NCBI GenBank assembly: GCA_041395245.1
Contig: JAWLAY010000008.1
Location: 174,587-238,586, forward strand
DNA: 64,000 bases
Direction of reading: 5' to 3'
Source of the DNA: Aquimonas sp041395245
Lineage (GTDB): Bacteria > Pseudomonadota > Gammaproteobacteria > Xanthomonadales > Xanthomonadaceae
The position numbers and the translations under genes are program-made. How positions within the stretch are numbered: position 1 is the first letter of the stretch; every line of letters begins with the position of its first letter. This document shows positions 62,901-64,000 of the stretch, one piece after another. Below the pieces are notes generated by a model, which was given only the letters and a program-made list of their open reading frames with translations, made no database searches and was not told the origin of the DNA.

Positions 62901-64000
62901 ATGGACGGCGTCCGGCGAGCTGCTCCATCTCGGGCGTCTGGATCATCAGATCAAATTGCGCGGCTATCGCATCGAACTCGGCGAGATCGAGGCGGCGCTG
63001 GAGCAATTGCCCACGGTCGCGCGGGCGGTGGTGTTGCCGATCCAGCGCAGCGAGACCGATGTCCGTCTGCTGGCCTGCGTGGTGGCCTCGACCGCTGCCG
63101 CGCCAGGCTTGGCCGAACTGCGCGAGTCCTTGGCTCAGCGCCTGCCGGACTACATGCTGCCGCAGCAGGTGGAGGTGCTGGACGCGCTGCCCTTGCTGCC
63201 CAGCGGCAAGGTCGACCGACGTCGCCTGCAGGATCAGGTGCTCGCGTCCAGCGTCGCAGCGGTCGCGGTGGCGCCCGAGCTGCCAGAGCCCGTCCAGCGC
63301 GCCGTTGCGCAACCCAGCGCGCAGGACATCGAGTGGCTGGGTCAGCAAATGGGCGAGCTGCTGCAGGGCAAGCCGCTGGCGGCCGATGCGGATTTTTTTG
63401 CGCACGGCGGTCATTCCTTGCTGGCGGCCCAACTGGCGGCGCGCATTCGTCGCGAATGGCAGGTGAAGCTGGGATTGCGCGAGCTGTTCGAAGCGCCGAC
63501 ACCACGCCAGCTTGCGACGCGCTTGCGCGCGCAAGCGGTGAGCGCCGATACGCTCGCGCTGTCGGCCAGTAGCTTGAGCAGCGGTCCACTCAGTGCCCAG
63601 CAACAACGCCTGTGGTTTGCCGAACGGCTGTCGCCAGGACAGACCGTGGCGCATCTGCCGCTCGCCTTCGAATTGCGCGGCGCGCTGGATCGGACCGCCT
63701 TGCGGCAAGCCTTGCAGGCCGTGCAGCAACAGCAACCGAGCCTGCGCACGGCCGTGCGCGACAGCGCTGACGGCCTGGGCCAGCAAGTGGTCGACGCGCA
63801 GGTCGAACTGCCGTTCGAGATCGTCGAGTTCGGCAAGGCGGCGTCGCCCGCCGCGCTGCAGGCCGCGCTCGATGCGATGGTGGATACGCCTTTCGATCTG
63901 CAGCAGGCGCCGCTGTGGCGGGTGCGTCTGTTCGTGCTGGATGCGCAGCGCGCGGTGTTGGCGGCGGTGTTCCATCACCTGATCTGGGACGGTGCCAGCA
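53923..64000 (+). CDS. Hybrid NRPS-PKS megasynthase: A-PCP-KS-AT-ACP-AMT-C-A-PCP-C (3' incomplete)
   Basis: One frame runs from ATG 53923 to the window end without a stop: 3,359 codons are visible. Domain order: A1 (about 30-510; FTSGSTGRPKG, GPTEAAVDVSYW), PCP1 (Ser560), KS (Cys787, His923, His962), AT (Ser1234 in GHSIGE; HAFH 1330-1333, a malonyl signature), ACP (Ser1569), class III PLP aminotransferase (Lys1986 in YGKIIGGG), C1 (about 2175-2600, catalytic His2301 in NHLVFDG), A2 (about 2615-3100), PCP2 (Ser3165), C2 (from about 3219, HHLIWDG at the end). Aligned to GrsA, the A1 pocket reads D-V-W-H-I-S-L-V-D (serine) and A2 reads D-I-L-Q-L-G-L-V-W (glycine). No KR, DH or epimerase domain is visible. 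The order AT-ACP-AMT-C-A-PCP-C resembles MycA and McyE, but the loader is an A domain. Directly follows the epimerase gene. Confidence 0.95.
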   Translation, partial: MAEMTLPARIQAFNATARDYDLSRSLAVLLAEAFQTHAQRPALQFEGQSLSYAELAQRAWALANHLRDAGLGAGDRVAVCMPRSPELVIALLATLLSGAAYVPLDPDYPAARLAQMSEDAQASLLLGTADLSSDGLREGTTLPVLCVDAAALAGQLAPPFACPAGPDDAAYMIFTSGSTGRPKGALNSHRGIVNRLRWMQETYRLQPGERVLQKTPCSFDVSVWEFFWPLLQGSCIVLAKPGGHRDPRYLAQLIQQAKIDVLHFVPSMLAHFLEEPQAAHCANLRQVICSGEALPAELVRRFFLTLPGVALDNLYGPTEAAVDVSYWPCRADAQESSVPIGFPIANTQLYVLDEQGRALDVGAVGELYIGGVQVGMGYLGRDDETRARFVDDPFQPGGRLYRTGDLARWREDGALDYLGRGDQQIKLKGNRIELGEIEAQLLTLPQVRHTAVLVQNAGQADAHLLAVLSPPSALGLADVRAALARHLPEVMLPEALQFCEDMPLLPNGKLDRQTLASRMASSQSAAATALDRDLLGFWRAALGQPELSIDSHLFDAGATSLMVLRFLAQLRQAGETRLGVADVYDQPSVRRLQAVLANAASTQSAATTHRPTQGDRHAIAIVGMAAMTPGADDLQAFWQLLLDGRDAISHFAIDELDPRVPRELAERDTYVRARGVLARADEFDPAFFGIPAHEARLIDPQQRVLLQQAWLALEHAGIDPSRSGDIGVFAGVGHNTWWPLLLADAPERVQGAGEFATMVANDKDYVATRIAHRLDLHGPAISLHTACSTSLVAVAQAVAALRAGQCEIALAGGASIHVPQASGYLQVDGGMESSDGVCRPFDAEANGTVFSNGAAMLVLKPLAQAERDGDTVYAVIEGIGLNNDGGEKASFTAPSLRGQLDCLQRALRDADVEGVEIGYIEAHGTGTALGDPIEVAALARAYGGAGRTQACVLGSLKSNIGHTVAAAGALGLIKAALCLHHQRIPGTAHYRAPNPQLNLAATPFEVHATAREWPRTDRPRRAAVSSFGVGGTNAHVVLREAPTRPAITRPGNDALQLWPLSARSESALQARAVDLAQALSTRPLALQDVAATLIRGRQAMSRRHSLVVGSREDAIAPLQNLAAITPITASRAPRAVWLFPGQGAQHPGMSAALYAAFPAFAEALDEALQAVHAYRAPTTEAQAALRELLLSDRASSGLMADTRHAQPALFCHAWAMAYWLRSLGLQPDAVIGHSIGEFAAAAVAGYLSLQDAARLVCARAEAMAMQPRGAMLAVRRDAATLETRLPPGVEIAGINAPQLTVLAGPAAIIDVFADDLAEAGVQATRLQVSHAFHSESMSGAMPALRAACRGLPQREASTPLWSCRSGTRWQKAEASDADYWTAQMREAVRFSPAVQGVLADAETHGEDCVFIDLGPAQQLAALIRQHRDAQGQMPRVVSLCASPQTPADGARVALQGVGQLWCHGLELRWPMPHGQARACLPGYAFERQRIELPPPRTRRSADDAPTNSQPDGAGLIPSAPRPEEDDVSQRPERLPLLQAELRRVLAAVAGLNADELDPNAPLLAQGLDSLSLTQATLEIDRVFGEKLRFRRLLEDLDSVTKLAAHLDGVLPADRFAPRSAVPSASAVGAHAQTAAPNGASQTNDVLGLLQQQMAQMQQQLAALAAGGMAPIPQTLPPAVASPETKADLVAQPFGASPRIAVKPTQHLSDAQRAWLEAFTARYLARSGGSREFSQRHRARMADPRVVTGFNPLWKDLVYPLVVDRSQGSRLWDIDGNEYIDLLSCFGANLLGYQPPSVIAAMQEQLTRGIEVGPQHPLAAEVAELIAEFSGHERVGFCNTGSEAVMGAMRVARTVTGRKTIAIFTHSYHGIFDEVLVRGSKQLRSLAAAPGILANAVENVLVLDYASDEALRVLRERGSELAAIMIEPVQNRFPTLQPQAFVQSLREIADQHGCALIFDEVVTGFRLAPGGAQQFYGVRADLCTYGKIIGGGLPFAAIAGKREWMDALDGGFWQYGDDSYPEAGVTYFAGTFVRHPLALAAAKATLLHLKAGGQALYDRINARTEAFIARLNRALDERAAPLRAVHCASLWRLAWDEGQTYQSLFYYLLRHHGLHVYEQFGHFVTEAMDEVDLQRIGEVMLAAVDELLAQGLLQRRDGLPPPSSGTDEPAHGGPLTPGQSERWLAASFDANAMQALNETLRLQLRGDIDMAALQRALQQVCERHDAFATAFDTDAPLQGLGASRTVPVLHDLRADADPQRAAEALLEAQRQARFVLDQAPLLNIDLLWLEDQHVIVHLVANHLVFDGWASSVWLRELATCYHAFARGHAPVLPPAGSPRAFAAQVQAEFDGEAGSDDLAWWQAQMQDLPDALSLGDLDPPAQRRFSAHTVQRRLQGEAWQALQTRASAHKATIFQWLLGEVALWLKRETGQSDFLLSLPWAAQNFGRHPALIADGVLDLPLRLRLADSEQVDQVLPRVRDALFDALEHPRITQGRLARALHAASRGDRPPLTGVYFNLNPRLDLAAFAPLQAELSEGRKPGLLGELIFNFYEDAQALSLDLHYSDEFFSAARIESLLDALWSVLDPRVEPIDEALQDSGLAEVIRAANATGRPLAEHPQVCEVIDAQAGRNAHAIAVRSADEVWTYAELIAQSRRIAARLQAAGIGPGARVGLCLSRQPVLIAAMLGIWRCGAAYVPLDPALPSARLQQMADDAELDLLLSERAHAALWSAVPCASLWLDEAADAQGEAEFQPVVVQADLPAYVIYTSGSTGTPKGVVVSQRNVCNFLRSMARTPGMDAEDRLLAVTTLSFDIAVLELLLPLTVGAEVVLAQRYDAIDGEALKGLIQQRAINVMQATPSTWHLLLDAGFRAPSGFRALCGGEALTPTLAARLLDAGVQLWNLYGPTETTVWSTCCQIVDATRPITVGRPIDNTWVHVLDTDGKPCDVGVSGELCIGGDGVAMGYHARPELSAERFIADPLVQGGRLYRTGDLAQWTASGELLHLGRLDHQIKLRGYRIELGEIEAALEQLPTVARAVVLPIQRSETDVRLLACVVASTAAAPGLAELRESLAQRLPDYMLPQQVEVLDALPLLPSGKVDRRRLQDQVLASSVAAVAVAPELPEPVQRAVAQPSAQDIEWLGQQMGELLQGKPLAADADFFAHGGHSLLAAQLAARIRREWQVKLGLRELFEAPTPRQLATRLRAQAVSADTLALSASSLSSGPLSAQQQRLWFAERLSPGQTVAHLPLAFELRGALDRTALRQALQAVQQQQPSLRTAVRDSADGLGQQVVDAQVELPFEIVEFGKAASPAALQAALDAMVDTPFDLQQAPLWRVRLFVLDAQRAVLAAVFHHLIWDGAS

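Noticed and set aside
59863..63978. A very long open frame (about 1,370 codons) on the minus strand
   Set aside because: It is antisense to the NRPS-PKS coding frame, has a Gln/Arg-rich composition with no recognisable domain, and arises from the high GC content. The plus frame has all expected catalytic motifs.

Overview
The window is high-GC DNA from a gammaproteobacterium. It most likely belongs to the Lysobacterales (Xanthomonadales). The evidence is the housekeeping block LysM-type protein - dprA - smg - topA, a large TonB-dependent receptor, an ECF sigma factor paired with a Ser/Thr kinase, and secreted proteins ending in a DGFE tag or an IPTL-CTERM-like tail. No tRNA, rRNA, CRISPR array or insertion sequence was found.

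Layout. 1-9.9 kb: LysM-type protein (5' truncated), dprA, smg, a GYF/RDD membrane protein, topA, a lipoprotein, a DUF465 protein, and a divergent SDR / 2-oxoglutarate dioxygenase pair. 9.9-27.7 kb: the polyamine genes speE and speA flank accessory genes: the ECF sigma / kinase pair, three secreted repeat-rich proteins, a cyanophycinase-like peptidase, the TonB receptor and a small protein resembling a degenerate diadenylate cyclase. 27.8-30.1 kb: a periplasmic octaheme cytochrome c coupled to a membrane cytochrome b.

30.3-51.1 kb is a polysaccharide locus. Fifteen minus-strand genes run from a Wza-like exporter (48686) to a 4'-phosphopantetheinyl transferase (PPTase, 30285), most joined by 1-4 base overlaps. 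They encode export, chain-length control, an outer-membrane barrel, a deacetylase, four glycosyltransferases, two asparagine-synthetase-like enzymes, a polymerase/ligase and a flippase. The priming transferase (49655-51061) and a J-domain protein lie just upstream.

51.5-64 kb (plus strand): a UDP-HexNAc dehydrogenase, a UDP-uronate epimerase and, 39 bases later, an open reading frame that starts at 53923 and runs off the window with no stop (3,359 codons visible). It is a hybrid NRPS-PKS with domains A-PCP-KS-AT-ACP-aminotransferase-C-A-PCP-C(partial). By alignment to the GrsA pocket, the two A domains read as serine and glycine. The predicted nascent chain is a Ser-malonyl unit transaminated to a 3,4-diamino-5-hydroxypentanoyl group, then Gly.

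The most interesting inference is that the glycan operon and the megasynthase form one system. The PPTase that would activate the carrier domains is the last gene of the glycan operon. Perfect TGTGA-N6-TCACA (CRP/Clp) palindromes lie upstream of both units, each with its centre 29 bases from a -10-like hexamer. One of the two asparagine-synthetase-like enzymes lacks the N-terminal Cys and could be an amide ligase that uses an amine other than ammonia.
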